The notes beneath the pieces were generated by a model. It searched no databases and was not told the DNA's origin. It saw nothing but the letters and a program-made list of their open reading frames with translations. From Hybos culiciformis (lineage: Eukaryota; Arthropoda; Insecta; Diptera; Hybotidae): a stretch of DNA of 64,000 nucleotides. The position numbers and the translations under genes were made by a program. Below, piece by piece: positions 12,779 to 25,141 of this stretch. The DNA is taken from positions 25,345,557 through 25,409,556 of the forward strand of contig OZ023273.1 in the NCBI GenBank assembly GCA_964007475.1, written 5' to 3'. Within the stretch, counting starts at the first letter, position 1; each line of letters starts with the position of its first letter.

Positions 12779-15700
12779 CTGAAAATGTAAACTTTTGGAA
12801 AATAGTTTTATTCTGAGAATATAGCTTAAAAACATTTTTGTTTACTTCATAACAAAGAATTCGTATCAAAAATCCCTCTAATTAACAAAAAATATTAAAC
12901 TTGTAAGAAAACTGGAGACATTTTGAACGAAAAAATAATACTTCAAAAACTATATGAGAATTTTTTAATAAAATTAGCTTTTAATAAAATTAGCTTTTAT
13001 TAACACATGAAAATTTTTAACTTTAGACCCTTGAACGAAATTGCGCAAATTTTGGCATTCAAAAAACAGAAAAATCGATATGACATACGAAAAATAGGAT
13101 AATAGTGAAACAGAGGCAACTTCAATTGAACCCACTAGAAAAGTTTTATTATTATATTTTTTTTTCATTTATTTTGTGTTTTAAGGATATAAAAATGTGT
13201 AATTACAATACAAAATATTTAATAATGGAAAATAGAGAAAAAAAAAAAGAAGAATATTCTATTTTTGTGGTTTTATTTTTGCGGTCGGGTAAGAAAATTT
13301 TGGAAGGGGGATTTGGGAAATAAATAAGTGGGGGAAAGGTCAGATGAATAATTTTCTATCTTGCTGTTTTTGTTTTATTTTTTTTTATTATTTTATTGTT
13401 CTGATGTTTCACAGAATATTAATTGTGATTAAATTTTATATAAATTGAATTATAATAAAAATAAAAAGAAAATATACGTGTACATATTTATTTGGCTCTG
13501 TTGTGTTTATTTTTATTAAGTTTATATTATACGTATATAATATATATATATATATATATAGATTGTTATATATGTTTTTTGTTTGTATTGAGAAATTTTT
13601 GTATAAATTTTATATCGTTTTTTTTTTTTGTTTTTTTTTTATAAAATGGAAACATTTTTCCTGGAGAATAATATAATTGATAACTTGAATTTAAATATTT
13701 AATTAATTGAGTAATTACTATTTGACAAAGAAGTAGTCTCATAAAAAAAAAAAAAAAAACAAAAAAACATTTTTTTTTGGGGTAATGAAAAAGGAAATAA
13801 TTATTTTCACGTTTTAATAATTAGAATTTTATTTTTTTTTTACAATAAAAGTATAATTGACAAAACATTTTTACAAAAGATATTTAAAATAAAAAGTTAC
13901 ATTACATACTGGCGGTAAAATGTTTACTAGAAAAATGTTATGTAAAGTATTGTGTAAAGTAGTATTGTGTAAAGAGAAAAATATAAAACTTATGAAAGCT
14001 GTATAAATGTTGTAAATTTTCATCTTACCATTATTAAAGATACTGCGAATTTAAATTCGAATACATTATTACGATTTTAAACTAGATTACGTTATAGTAA
14101 AAGTTGTCATTATTTTGATATTTTCAACAAACTGAAAATCCATTTTTGATTTAACCAGACTGGAGTTCATGTACGCGACCAAGAACCTTAGGGCGATTAT
14201 TGTTATATATAATACACAAAAATAACAAGGAACAAAAAAAAAAATTAAAAGGAATACAAAAACCGGGTTTTAACCTTGATTGCACCAAATTGCAATAAAT
14301 ATTGAATTGCATTATTGTACTATATGAATTTATAGTTTAATATACAATTTATCGATTCCTAAAATATTTACAATTTTAAAAGAAAAAAAATATTTGTATA
14401 CATTTTATTTTATAAATTTTATAAATTTGGTGGGCCCATCAGTTTCATAGTTCTATCTCGTCGTTATGAGCACAAGTACTATAATTATTGTTTTATTAGT
14501 AAATAGTAATATAACCTGAGCGACAAATTGTTCATTTATATTGGTTTATATTGGTTCTTTATTATCTATGTGCTGATATCACTGCTCTTATCGTTAATCG
14601 CTAGATCTGTATAATAGCACCCTTAGAATAAATTATAAATAATATTCTAGGCGTTACACTATATATATACTTACAGCCATTACGCTAAACAAAAACATAA
14701 ATCTGTATTATATGTAACGCTATATATATGTAAAATGTTTGTTATAATCTCTAACAATCAGTTTTCCCAATTGCTTATATGGGTTTTATATACATATTTT
14801 TTTTTTTTACACAAAATCTATCTTTTTTTTTTTATTATTGGAAACTTTGATATACTTCAATCGATTTAATCAATTTGGTTTATATTTAATTTAATTTTAT
14901 TTCCAATAAATACATATAAATATAAAAACGAAAGAAATGTATTCCCCAAACAATCAATTTGGGGGCAAAAAAAAATGGAAAAAAAAATTCAATATTCCTT
15001 ATTTAAAAAAAAACTAAAAAAAAAAATACATATTGATTGATATGCTTGACTGATCATTTAAAAGAAATCAATGACCATCATCATTTCGTATATATACATA
15101 CATACAAAACAAAAATCTTTACAGAAAAAAAAAAAGGATTCAAAAAGGATAATAACATACTAACAATCATTCACATGTGTGCAGAGCAAATCATTCTTAT
15201 ATCATAAACTTTAATAGAATTTTAAAAGCAACTTCCATTCACTCATCTCAATTTTCCTTGTTTTTTTTTTTTTTTTTTTTTTTCAAACATATTATGCTTT
15301 CAGTATAAAAAAAAAATCGATTAGAAAAAAAAAAAAATAATTCTACGACAATCATATCACAAATCCTTACAACTCATTCATTTAAGAAAAAAAATAAAAT
15401 AAAAATAAATAAAAAAAAAAGATATAAACATAAGGACGTACTGGGGGGTTCTCAAGGATTTCTAAAAAATAATAACAAATATTTGACCCAATCAAACCAA
15501 TCTCTATAAATTTTTTTCTCGCAAGCAATAACATTTTTCTTAGAAATAAGAAGAAAAATAAAAATATTGGACTTTAAAAATAAATTTAATATTTCGGAAG
15601 AAATTTTATGAATTCGACGTAAGTAAGAAAATTGTTAGTACTTATATAAAGATGGGTGGAAAAACTTTTTATATACGAAAGTAATATAATAATTGTATAA

Positions 15701-15803
15701 GTTATAAAATGCATACAAAGTTAATTAGAAATCTCCAATTCATTAATTCAAATGAAAATAAATGTTCAGTACCCATTATGCTTCAACGATTTATGACAAA
15801 TTT

Positions 15804-15851
15804 AAGTTTAAGAAATTTTTAAGTTTAAGAAATTTTTAAGTTTAAGAAATT
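15804..15851. repeat. 17 bp tandem repeat, about three copies
   Basis: AAGTTTAAGAAATTTTT starts at 15804, 15821 and 15838. It is a small AT-rich minisatellite with no neighbouring gene. Confidence 0.7.
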
Positions 15852-17766
15852 AGAGCATTATTAGAAACTACTGTATTTTGAAGTTATTCCATCATTTTAA
15901 TAGTTTGTAAAGTTGTTAAACTTTGACTGATATCCCGAGGGCGCCGCAACAAAATTTAAAATTCTATTAAGTTCAATCTGTTGAAAATGCAGTTTAATTA
16001 ATATATAGTCGAGTTGCCGACGAAATAAATTTATCGATACATATAGAAAATAGTTTAAAGCCCTCTGAATATTACATACTTAATTATGAAGCTTAAATTT
16101 CGGTTTAAATCAGGAACATTTCTCTTTTACCTATTTACGTTATACGAGCTACAAAAAACTTCCATTCAGCTATTATATAAAGATTAATAATTTCGACATT
16201 TACCATAATAATAAAATAATAAAATTAAAAAAAATTTTAATAATTCAATCTACATACATAAGTACATACATTAATTTATGTAACTTTAAGTCCTTACTCT
16301 CACTATATATACTATACATATACAATTTATAGTTACATTTATATATGAAAAAAAAATCTATTCTATCATTTTTTATCTAAATCTAATAACCCAATCTCAA
16401 ATGACCCCTAATAATAACTCTTTATTTACTTTTTATATTATTCTTTTTCCAAAGGCGTTAAAGTTTATACAAAGAAAATTATTCCAATTTATTTTCTATA
16501 TATAAGAACAAGTTCGTTTTTCTTCTTCATCTCCAAAAGTTAAACAAAAACCTTATTGCTTTTTTAAGAAGCTTTGCACAAAAACAAAATAATAATAATA
16601 ATAATAATAATAAGAGCCACCAAGAGCTATTTATATATTATACAATATAGATATCTACATCAGAAAATTTTTAATTTTATATTGTTGTAAGTGACAAAAA
16701 TAAAATTCACAGTATGCAAATAAATAGTATGTATCTTTAAAAATATATTTTTACTTTGAAGAAAGAAATATGAAAACTAGAATTTTATGGAATTAAGTTT
16801 TTCAAAAAAATTAAATTAATAACTTTTAATTATATGTAAATGCATTTATTTGATCAAAATTGATAAAAACGTTTAATTTTTCAAAACCAGAATCATGGAC
16901 TTTGCAGATATGTATAATTTTAACTTGGTATGAGATCCTTTTTCCTATCAAGTTGCCTATTAGAACAAAATAATTTCATTTCTTTTTTAATCGAAAAGAT
17001 AGATTCTCCCTTGGCAAAGAAAAAAAAAAAATAAAAAAAAAAAAACTTTTAAGCAATACTATGTATCTTGAATGAAAATATAAGTAGAAATATAATAGAT
17101 ATTTTTATAAGATGTTTTATTGGTAAATATCTCCAAGGATACTTACCTTTTCCTTTTTTTCTGAATAAAAAGAAGAAGAAGAAAAAAAAAAATAAGAAAA
17201 AAAAAATAAGAATAAAAAAAAATAAAAAGTTTTGAAAAATGATTTTCTGTTTTTTTTTTTTTTTTCTGTCAAGGAAAATTATCCTAGAATTTTTTTTTTT
17301 TTTTTCCACAAACATGGGAAAAAAAATGTTTTTTTTTTATTTTCTTTTCTTTTTTTTTTTAATATTATTATTATTTTTTTTTTTTTTAATATATTATATT
17401 TTATGTACAACAAGAAAAATCTTTCAAGTAAAAAAATTTATTCAAGCAGAAAAAAATTATTATCTTTTTTTTTTATTCAATTTTTTTTTTTTATTTTTTT
17501 TTTCACATAGGAGGAAGAGAGGTAATGTTTTTTGGGGGAAAAAGGAGATTTGTTTTCATTTTTTATTTTTTATTTTTTTTGCGAGGTTGTTTTGGAGAGA
17601 TGATGAGAAAAAAAAAAGTGGTTTAAATATAATTTGAAAAGGAAATAAATAGAGAATAATAAACAATGAACTTTCATCAAATGGAAAATAGAAAAATGAA
17701 AACGAAAAAAAAAATCAGATAATTTTTTTTTTTTAAATACATTTATATTATATATTACATAAATAT

Positions 17767-18924
17767 GGGTGAGTGCCACTTGTACAATTACCAATTGTAC
17801 AATTTTTCAATTTGTATGGCGACAAAAAATTGTACAACTGGCATTTTTCTCTGTACAACTGGTAAAAAATAAACCAGTTGCACAATTGACCAGTTGTACA
17901 ATTTACCAGTTGTACAGACAAATTTACCATTTGTACAATTCAGTTATCACCACTTGTACATTTTAGACCAGTTGTACAATCCTTTTTTTCTCAAATTAAC
18001 CACTTGTACAATGTTTGACCAGATGTACAATATTTATTTTTATAAAATTAACCACTTGTAAAATTTTTGACCAGTTGTACAATTTATCTTTTATCAAATT
18101 AACCACTTGTACAATTTTTAACCAGTTGTACAATCTCTATGGTAAAGTTATAACCGTGAAAAACTAAGCAAAATGTATGGAAAAGCTGTTGTGCATAATG
18201 GGTGACCGTGCCCTAGCGGGGGATGGAAATAAGGCCGCTAGGATTTTTTGTTGCGGTCTTATTTCATTTTGAAAAATGAAATTAGACCGCAAAAAAAGTC
18301 CTCGCGGCCTTATTTCATTTTGATAAATGAAATAAGACCGCGACCAAAATCATCGCTGCCTTATTTCATTTTGAAAAATGAAATAAGACCGCGACAAAAA
18401 AAAAATTTTTTTGGAGGGCAAATTCCATTTTTATAAATAAAGTAAGGCCGCGTAGTAATTTCATGTTTCAATCCCACTGACCAACCGCCCGCCCGCCGGC
18501 CTGCTGCCCCCTGCCCTTTGTGCTCACCTTACAAGATTTTTTATTGAGGTCTTATTTCATTTTGAAACATGAAATTAGACCTCCACGCGGCCTTATTTCA
18601 CTGCGCCGCCCTAACGCCTTTTCCAAAAATTGTACAAGTGGTAAATTACAAAAAAAAAAGATTGTACAACTGTCAAAAATTGTACAAGTGGTTAATTCGA
18701 AAAAATCGAGATTGTACAACTGGTCTAAAATGTACAACTGGATTGTACAACTGGCACTAGTCTGTACAAATGGTCAATTGTACAAGTGGAATCTTTTTAC
18801 CACTTGTACAATCCAAAAAACCAGATGTACAATTAAATTTTAAATTGTACAAGTGGTATTTTGGATTGTACAACAGGTACAAAAAAATTGTACAACTGGT
18901 AATTGTACAACTGACATGCATCCC
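17767..18924. mobile_element. Foldback-type element with TTGTACAA repeat arms
   Basis: An exact 8 bp direct repeat, ATAAATAT, flanks the element (17759-17766 and 18925-18932). Its ends, GGGTGAGTGCC and GGGATGCATG, run into inverted arms of about 350 and 300 bp. Each arm is built from alternating CCACTTGTACAAT and ACCAGTTGTACAAT blocks. In the left arm the block starts recur every 50 to 52 bp (17951, 18001, 18053, 18104; and 17968, 18019, 18071, 18122). The centre is GC-rich and carries 38 bp hairpins. No transposase is present. Long inverted repeats made of internal tandem units, with an 8 to 9 bp target duplication, are the signature of foldback (FB-like) elements; assignment to MuDR or another superfamily is open. 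Confidence 0.75.
18253..18583. repeat. Cluster of 38 bp hairpins at 51 bp spacing
   Basis: Three near-identical palindromes begin at 18253, 18304 and 18355, exactly 51 bp apart. Each has the form GCGGYCTTATTTCATTTT followed by its complement. A degenerate one lies near 18413-18451, a variant with GAGGTC ends at 18546-18583, and a half copy starts at 18587. The spacers include a C/G-rich block (18481-18525) that is unusual in this window. Because 51 is divisible by three the array stays open in some frames, which explains the repetitive open frame here; it is not a gene. Confidence 0.8.
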
Positions 18925-18932
18925 ATAAATAT

Positions 18933-19400
18933 ATATGAATATTAAGAGTTGATAGAAATTCATGTTTTTTTCAAAGTTTTCTAAATAAATATTTATAATG
19001 TAGGTAAAATGCAAAAGTCGTGTAATTATTATACCTATATAATGAACATTTTATTAATAATTATAAAGTAACCCCAATATCGTGGACAGTCACAAAAATA
19101 ATCAGTGGCTTAACCTGGTAATTATCATAGAACAAGAAATAGCCGTTCGCACACAACTAAAAAGAGGATAATTAAAACGTTTTTATTAGTTCAGTTTGTT
19201 GTTCGGTACAAATTTTGTAATCAATTTTTCAGGCACTTCTAGATGAGATAGAGGCTTGAAAATTGGAGCATAGGTCAGAAATGGATGACAACATAATGTA
19301 AAAATGTTTGTGGTTCCACGGTTCCATCCATGTTTCCACTGATTCCGCAATCACGCCGCTGGACCGATTTGGCTGAAATTTTGAACTTAAGTTGCACTGG
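18933..19400. other. Unique AT-rich DNA, then left part of a moderately GC-rich repeat
   Basis: No gene is visible. From about 19315 the sequence becomes less AT-rich (CACGCCGCTGGACCGATTTG) and appears to continue on the far side of the retrotransposon at 21411. Confidence 0.4.
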
Positions 19401-19408
19401 GATCCGAG

Positions 19409-21402
19409 ATGGTTTTTATTTATTTATTTATTTATTTCATTTCAGTTACTTATTACAAGCGTCAGGTACAAAATTATATATATGATTTATCTTACATATC
19501 TAAACATAGTGCATAATTATAAATATAAGTAATATATAATATAATGTAATACACAGTACGCGTCAATACAACATGCACTTGCATACATGTACATAACCAA
19601 ACAAGACATATATGTAAACACAATACACACATACACATACACATACATACATACATATATATATATACATATGTATATACACATAGCCACACATACAGGT
19701 GTAGATTCATATGGAAAAAAAAAATAAAAATATAACAATGCCTAGTATCCATTGTCTGTGTCGCAAGAAACACTTTATATAGCAAGGAAACAACAACAAA
19801 TACAACACGCAGCACGTGACCACAACATCAGGCAGTGTTACCTCTCTCCCACATCAAAAAAAAATTACTCCTGAAACAAAGACTCTCAAAGCTATATAAG
19901 TCTAACAGATGACAAAATCGATTGTATGTTCTGTATAATTGATTTAAGGGACTGTTCAAGCCATATTCAGTCCTGCACGGTCTTATGTATAGGAACTGAT
20001 AATTCCGTAGAGATCTCTGGGGTACATTTAGACTCATGTCGTGAAGGATACAGTCTCCGATCGTGCGTCCCAATATGATTTTATGTAGGAAGCAAAACGA
20101 CAAGTAAAATCTTCTTGCCTCTAGGCTCGGCATATTAAGTAGCTTAAGTCTGTCAGAGTATGGAGGTAGGTGTTGCGGATCAGTGCAATTTAAGCGACGT
20201 AGCGCAAATCGTAGAAAATTTCTCTGGACAGATTCAAGCCTTCGTGAATGTACATTGTAGAAAGGGTTCCAGACTTGGCATGAATATTCAAGAATTGGGC
20301 GAACAAACGAACCAAACAATAATTTCATCACATATGGGTCGTTAAACTCATAGGACTGTCTTTTGATGAAACCCAAAGTGCGATATGCTTTGTTTATTAA
20401 TTTATTAATGTGTAAGTTGAAGTCAAGCTTCTTGTCAAGTACGACTCCTAGATCGGATACTTCGTCAACTCTAGATAAAGTTGAGGTACCAAGGTGGTAT
20501 TGAAAGTTATATGAAGTCCTTTTTCTGGAAAACGACATAGCACTGCATTTTTCAGCGTTTAAGTGAAGATTATTGGAGTTGCACCAAGCCAAGAATAGAT
20601 CGAGATCATTCTTAAGGCTTGAACAGTCTGATGTATTTTTAATTTCTTTGAAAATCTTTGCCTCATCAGCGTAGATCAGCGTTTCCGACGACGTCAACAC
20701 ATTCGGAAGGTCATTTACAAATAATATAAAGAAAATTGGTCCTAAATGGGTTCCCTGCGGGACACCGCAGTTTACCAAGAAAGGAGAAGAAAGAACATTT
20801 TTGAATAAAATTTGATAGCAACGATTTGACAAGTAACTGCGTGTCCAAATGACAAAGTTGGAGTTGAAACCGAGTTTATTTAATTTTAGGGCCAGGGTCT
20901 TGTGACAGAGTTTGTCAAATGCTTTGGAAAAGTCAGTAAATATGCAATCAATATAATTGCCAGCTGTAAAGGCTTTGTTACATTGAGACGTGAAGTCGAG
21001 AAGATTAGTGGTTGTTGATTTACCACGTGAAAAACCATGTTGTTTAGGGGAAATTATGGATTTAATGTGGAATTGCAGGTTCTTTGAAATAATGGACTCA
21101 AAAAGTTTAGGGATAGCGGATAGTCGAGCAATTGGCCGGTAATTTGACACATCATTCTTTGATGACTTTTTGTGAATTGGAATTATGTAAGAAATCTTCC
21201 AAATATCGGGAAAAGTATCTGTTCGAATGGATTTATTGAACAAAGTTTTTAGGGGCTCAATTAGCTCATTTGAGCACTCCTTTAGAAAAACTGTTGGTAT
21301 CCCATCTGGGCCAACGGTGTTGGTACTTGTTAAGTTTAATATAGATTTGGATAGCTCGGTGTCAGAAATTTGAAAGTTTGGTTATAGAATATTAGAAATT
21401 TT
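19409..21402 (-). mobile_element. 5'-truncated Jockey-like non-LTR retrotransposon
   Basis: The element runs on the minus strand. Its 3' end, at low coordinates, has an (AAAT)n tail near 19412-19437 preceded by a 3' UTR rich in TA and CATA repeats. An exact 8 bp repeat, GATCCGAG, lies at 19401-19408 and 21403-21410 and is the likely target duplication. The 5' end falls just before the reverse transcriptase domain, so the endonuclease and ORF1 are absent. This is typical of incomplete target-primed reverse transcription. Confidence 0.85.
19828..21381 (-). pseudogene. Reverse transcriptase fragment, catalytic YADD changed to YADE
   Basis: The open frame runs from an in-frame TAA at 21382-21384 to its natural stop, 517 residues with no frameshift. 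Counting from the first codon, the RT landmarks are VGPDGIP near 21-27, NYRPIARLSAIPKLFES near 80-96, TDFSKAFD near 149-156, GVPQGTHLGP near 206-215 and YADE at 237-240. The second catalytic aspartate of the usual YADD is a glutamate (codon GAG, complement at 20662-20664), which should abolish activity. The C-terminus continues with the usual Jockey/CR1-group tail (VRPILEYSCQVWNPFYN). Lacking endonuclease and with an altered active site, it is a dead fragment. Confidence 0.85.
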
Positions 21403-21720
21403 GATCCGAGGCCCCGACGGAGGGGTTACCTTAGAATCCGGTTTTGGAATTCACGTATATTCCGATAAAATGTTATACAGAGTTGAATCGAAATACCTGA
21501 ATTAAGAATTGGATGTTGCAGGCAGGGCCCCCATATGTGGTCCCAGGACTCCGGGGAGGGGGCTGAAAAGCAAATTAAAAATTCAACCGTTTGGTTAGGT
21601 TGTTTTATATACGTAAAATAGATATTAAAATTTTATATTTTTATGGCTAAATTCGATTCAAATAAGATTAAAAAGGAAAAAATAAATAAATAAATAAAAA
21701 AAAAAATTTAAAAACAACGT

Positions 21721-21917
21721 AAAAAATATAATCAGATAATAATTGATAACCTCATACCGATTTCCCTGAAAATTAATTCTCACGAAAAACGTGGGGCGCC
21801 TAAAATTGAACATTTTTATCAATATTGTTTATCACACGCGCCCCACGTTTTTCGTGAGAATAAATTTTCAGGGAAATCTGTATGAGGTTATCAATTATTA
21901 TCTGATTATATTTTTTA
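21721..21917. repeat. Long hairpin (MITE-like), arms about 79 bp
   Basis: The left arm 21721-21799 and right arm 21838-21917 are complementary with few mismatches. The inner part, GCGCCCCACGTTTTTCGTGA, is GC-rich. The loop is about 38 bp. Weaker pairing extends outward through A-rich and T-rich tracts to about 21685 and 21985. No clear target duplication was found because the edges are low-complexity. No coding content. Confidence 0.7.
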
Positions 21918-21985
21918 CTTTTTAGTTATTTTATTCCGTTTTAAAAACGTTGTTTTTAAATTTTTTTTTTATTTATTTATTTTTT

Positions 21986-24900
21986 TGTTATTATTTTATT
22001 TGTAAAATTTACAAAAATCAATTAAAAATAATATTATTCAATAGAAAAATAAAGTAATATTTAAAAAAAATAACAATAACAAATAAAAACAATTTCAATT
22101 ATCTATTATTTATATTTTTTTAATTTTAAAATTTATTTCACCTTAATAACGATGCCATGTTTTTTACAGCCTACTCTAGGAACTTTTGGGTATTTTTAGT
22201 CACTATCAGCTAATACATTGTACTAAATGAAGAAAAAAATTCTGAACAAGCTAGTCCGGCAGCTAAAAATTTGTAAGAGAAAGTTATACAAGAATCCAAG
22301 AACGATTCACTATCCGAAAACAAGTCTAGTGTGTACACGGTAATAAATAGGAGTACATTTTAATTTCTCAAATTTACACTAATTTAGTGTTTAGAATAAT
22401 TGGGAACGATTTAGCTAGAACTAAAAATTTAGCCAATTTTAAGTTTTCATGATATTCTATAAGAAGTCAGTGTGAAAAATTTCACCCCAAAGGATCTTCA
22501 TGATCATAATAATTCAATTAAACTGTATAATTATACAAAAAAAAAATACATAAAATTAGATAAGTGCGAACTTCTTAATGTGAGAAATGTCAAAATTGAC
22601 TTTATCTTAATTTTATTTTCCCACAATTTAGATGTGACAAAAAAAAATAAAACAATTTTTTATTCGCTATAATTCAAAATTTTGAACTTCACCCCAAATT
22701 ATTATATACAGTTATCTATTTTATTTTATTTTTTATATTTTTTTTTTGGCGCTTTTTCATAGATATTTATCGACTGGTAAAAAAAAGCAAAAAAAAAGTC
22801 AAGATATAATTTTATTTAATGGTTTTTTCCAGCAAAAAGGATAATAAAAAAGGATATCTTTTTAAAAGCACACAGAAAAAAAAAAGGAAGACTACTACAT
22901 TTTTTTTTTTTTGGGAGATAAAATGTGTGGGAAGAAAAGGTTAAGTTTATTTTTTTATTTTTTTATTTTGGTACATAAAAATTGTTAATTTTTTTAATGA
23001 TTTTTTTTATGTTGGGATAATTTATTGTGGAAAAGATTTCTGTTTTGTGATTAAAATTTTTGAATTTATACTTGAAAGGTTTATGTGGATATATATTTAT
23101 TTTATTTTTTATTTTTTTTTTGTATTTTTATTTATTTATTTATTTTTTTTTTATATATATAGGTAGGTCGGCAGAGTAGGTACAGTGAAAAAAGGTATTG
23201 AGTTAATTAAAGTGTAATTTTTTGGCTCGCTTTGATTAATGATTTGGGTAGCCTTTTGGTTGATGGAAATTTTTACTGATTTAAACTTAAAAAGGTGATA
23301 AATTAATTTTTAAATAATAATGGTCTTTAGAATATTGGTTAATAATACATTATTTTATGCATATTTTTGTGTTGTACAAAGCAATTAGTTTTTTTTTTTT
23401 CGCCTAAAATCGAAATAATCTATATTTAACAAGTTGGGTGTATTTTTTTTTTGATAAGTAGAATATTAGGAATAGTATCATACTGTATAAGTAAAATATT
23501 AGGAATAGTATCATACTGTTGAACGAATGTTATTGGGGTCTAATCTGTGTGCTTTTGAAGTTCGAAAAAATTCTCGTTGTTGGAGATAGGGTATTCGATG
23601 TTAGATTATGGCTCTTAGACGTCCCAGATTTATGGCTTTAGACGTTCCGATTTTGAACAATATGTTTTTTATCTTTTTTGAAATGAAATGACCATTAACT
23701 TAAATATATACGTAAAAATCGCATTAATCTTTGAGTCATCATCTTTCCAGAATCCTTTCGATAGAAGGTGAAAAAAAAATTAATAAAGTTTTTGTTTTAT
23801 TCAAGAAACAAAAACTTGTTTCAGCTCTTAAAATATTTAACTTTTAATTACTATTCCTGAAAAATACATTTAATAGAAACCTATCCAGAAAGATTTTTTA
23901 GTTATTAATTAATATTGTTTTTGAGCTTATTAAGTGCATACAATTTGTTGTAAGAAATGTATTTTATTTAAAAGTTAAAAATAAAAAAAACAAAATAAAA
24001 ATTATTATGACATTTCAACTTGTGTAAGACTTGTTGGAACATTGATTCCAAATTTTACACTCTTACGAGCCTGCATCCAAATTTCGTGTGTCTAACTTCG
24101 GTTGTTTCGACTGTGCGTTTATGAGTCATCTCTCTTTATAATTTTATTTATGCATTACATAGATATAAAATTTATGACAATCAGGTGGAGTTTAAAAATT
24201 TAAACTATGAAAATTTTATGTAACTTCTGTTTTTGTCCATTTTTGCTGATACATATAAATATATGTATGTATGCACATACACATGTTTAATGCAAAGATA
24301 TATAAATAAGAACTCTATGGAGCTAAAATTTTTGACGACTACTTAGTAATAATAATTTTTATTTTTTCGTCAAATTATTATAAGAGATATTAAACATTCT
24401 CATTTCCTTCATATTTTAATTTTCAGATTTTTTTTTCTTCCTTTCTATTTTAAAAGTGTTTTCATCTTTTAATATTCTTTTGAAATTTTATTATTTTTTT
24501 TTTTACTTTTGTAATATTAAGAAAGCAAAAACGAAATAATAAAAATAAAAAAAAAGAAAGTTAAACCTATTTCTAGATTTTTATTTTGTTTTCTTTAATA
24601 TTTTGCCAGCCAAATAAAAAATTATTACATATGTACATATATATAGATTCCTTAAACAAGAAATCGAATACCTAAATAATTCAATGTTTTTTTGATATAA
24701 ATTAATTTACAGAATATTTTATATATTTTTTTCTTTGATTTAATAAACCCAATTACAACTCAGTTTCGAAACTTCTGCGACTCGTTAATAATAAAAATCT
24801 CAAAATGTAGACTTTTGAAAAAGTCGTATCAAGGGCTCTTCTTAATCAAAACTTAATGCAAAATATTGAAGTTTGAAAAAAAAAAAAAAATTCAAATAGA

Positions 24901-25139
24901 TCAAGGTTAGATCAATCGTTTTAAATATTATAATATACTATTAACAATATATTTATTCTGAATTAAATTTTTACGATAATTTTAAAACCATCTTAATTAA
25001 TTAAAAAAAATAAAAATTCTACAAACATTGACTAATATAGATGTCTGTTAAACAACTAATTACTAAATGTTAAAAAAAAAAAATTATACATATCTGACAG
25101 TAGTATTGTTTTTAATCTAATATTCAAAGTTATAACAAA
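21986..25139. other. AT-rich non-coding DNA
   Basis: No gene recognised. It contains a 33 bp tandem duplication at 23455-23520 and an imperfect duplication around TTAGACGTCCC/TTAGACGTTCC near 23590-23650. Longer open frames are A/T-tract readings. Confidence 0.5.
23455..23520. repeat. 33 bp tandem duplication
   Basis: TAAGTA, then AATATTAGGAATAGTATC and the rest of the unit, appear twice in direct tandem, starting at 23455 and 23488, with one base difference. It looks like a recent local duplication. Confidence 0.7.
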
Positions 25140-25141
25140 TA

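Larger units (their letters stand above)
10154..17758. other. AT-rich non-coding DNA with microsatellites
   Basis: The stretch includes a (TA)n run near 13539-13560, a T run of more than 20 near 15260-15283, an (AAT)n run near 16590-16612 and very long A and T blocks at 17140-17600. Open frames in the last block are poly-Phe or poly-Lys readings and are not genes. Apart from the weak exon candidate at 12571-12778, I see nothing coding. Confidence 0.55.
19332..21550. repeat. Probable older repeat, interrupted by a retrotransposon
   Basis: The left part (19332-19408) and right part (21403-21550) are both unusually GC-rich and join naturally through the shared 8 bp GATCCGAG. Reading across the junction gives a continuous block ending in CCCCGACGGAGGGGTTACC and, further on, GGGCCCCCATATGTGG. 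I infer that it is an older dispersed repeat used as an insertion target. Its family is not recognised. Confidence 0.35.

Noticed and set aside
17232..17637. Overlapping open frames of 92 and 132 codons
   Set aside because: They are readings of T and A homopolymer blocks, almost all Phe, Leu and Lys, with no domain or splice context.
18248..18843. Repetitive open frames (62 and 107 codons) in the foldback element
   Set aside because: The 51 bp period is divisible by three, so repeats stay open by arithmetic. They cross palindromes and the element has no gene signals.
17767..18924. CRISPR-like array
   Set aside because: Repeats are short, variable and palindromic with no uniform unique spacers. 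The setting is eukaryotic and the array is bounded by a target duplication.
20160..20345. 61-codon plus-strand frame
   Set aside because: Antisense shadow of the reverse transcriptase fragment.
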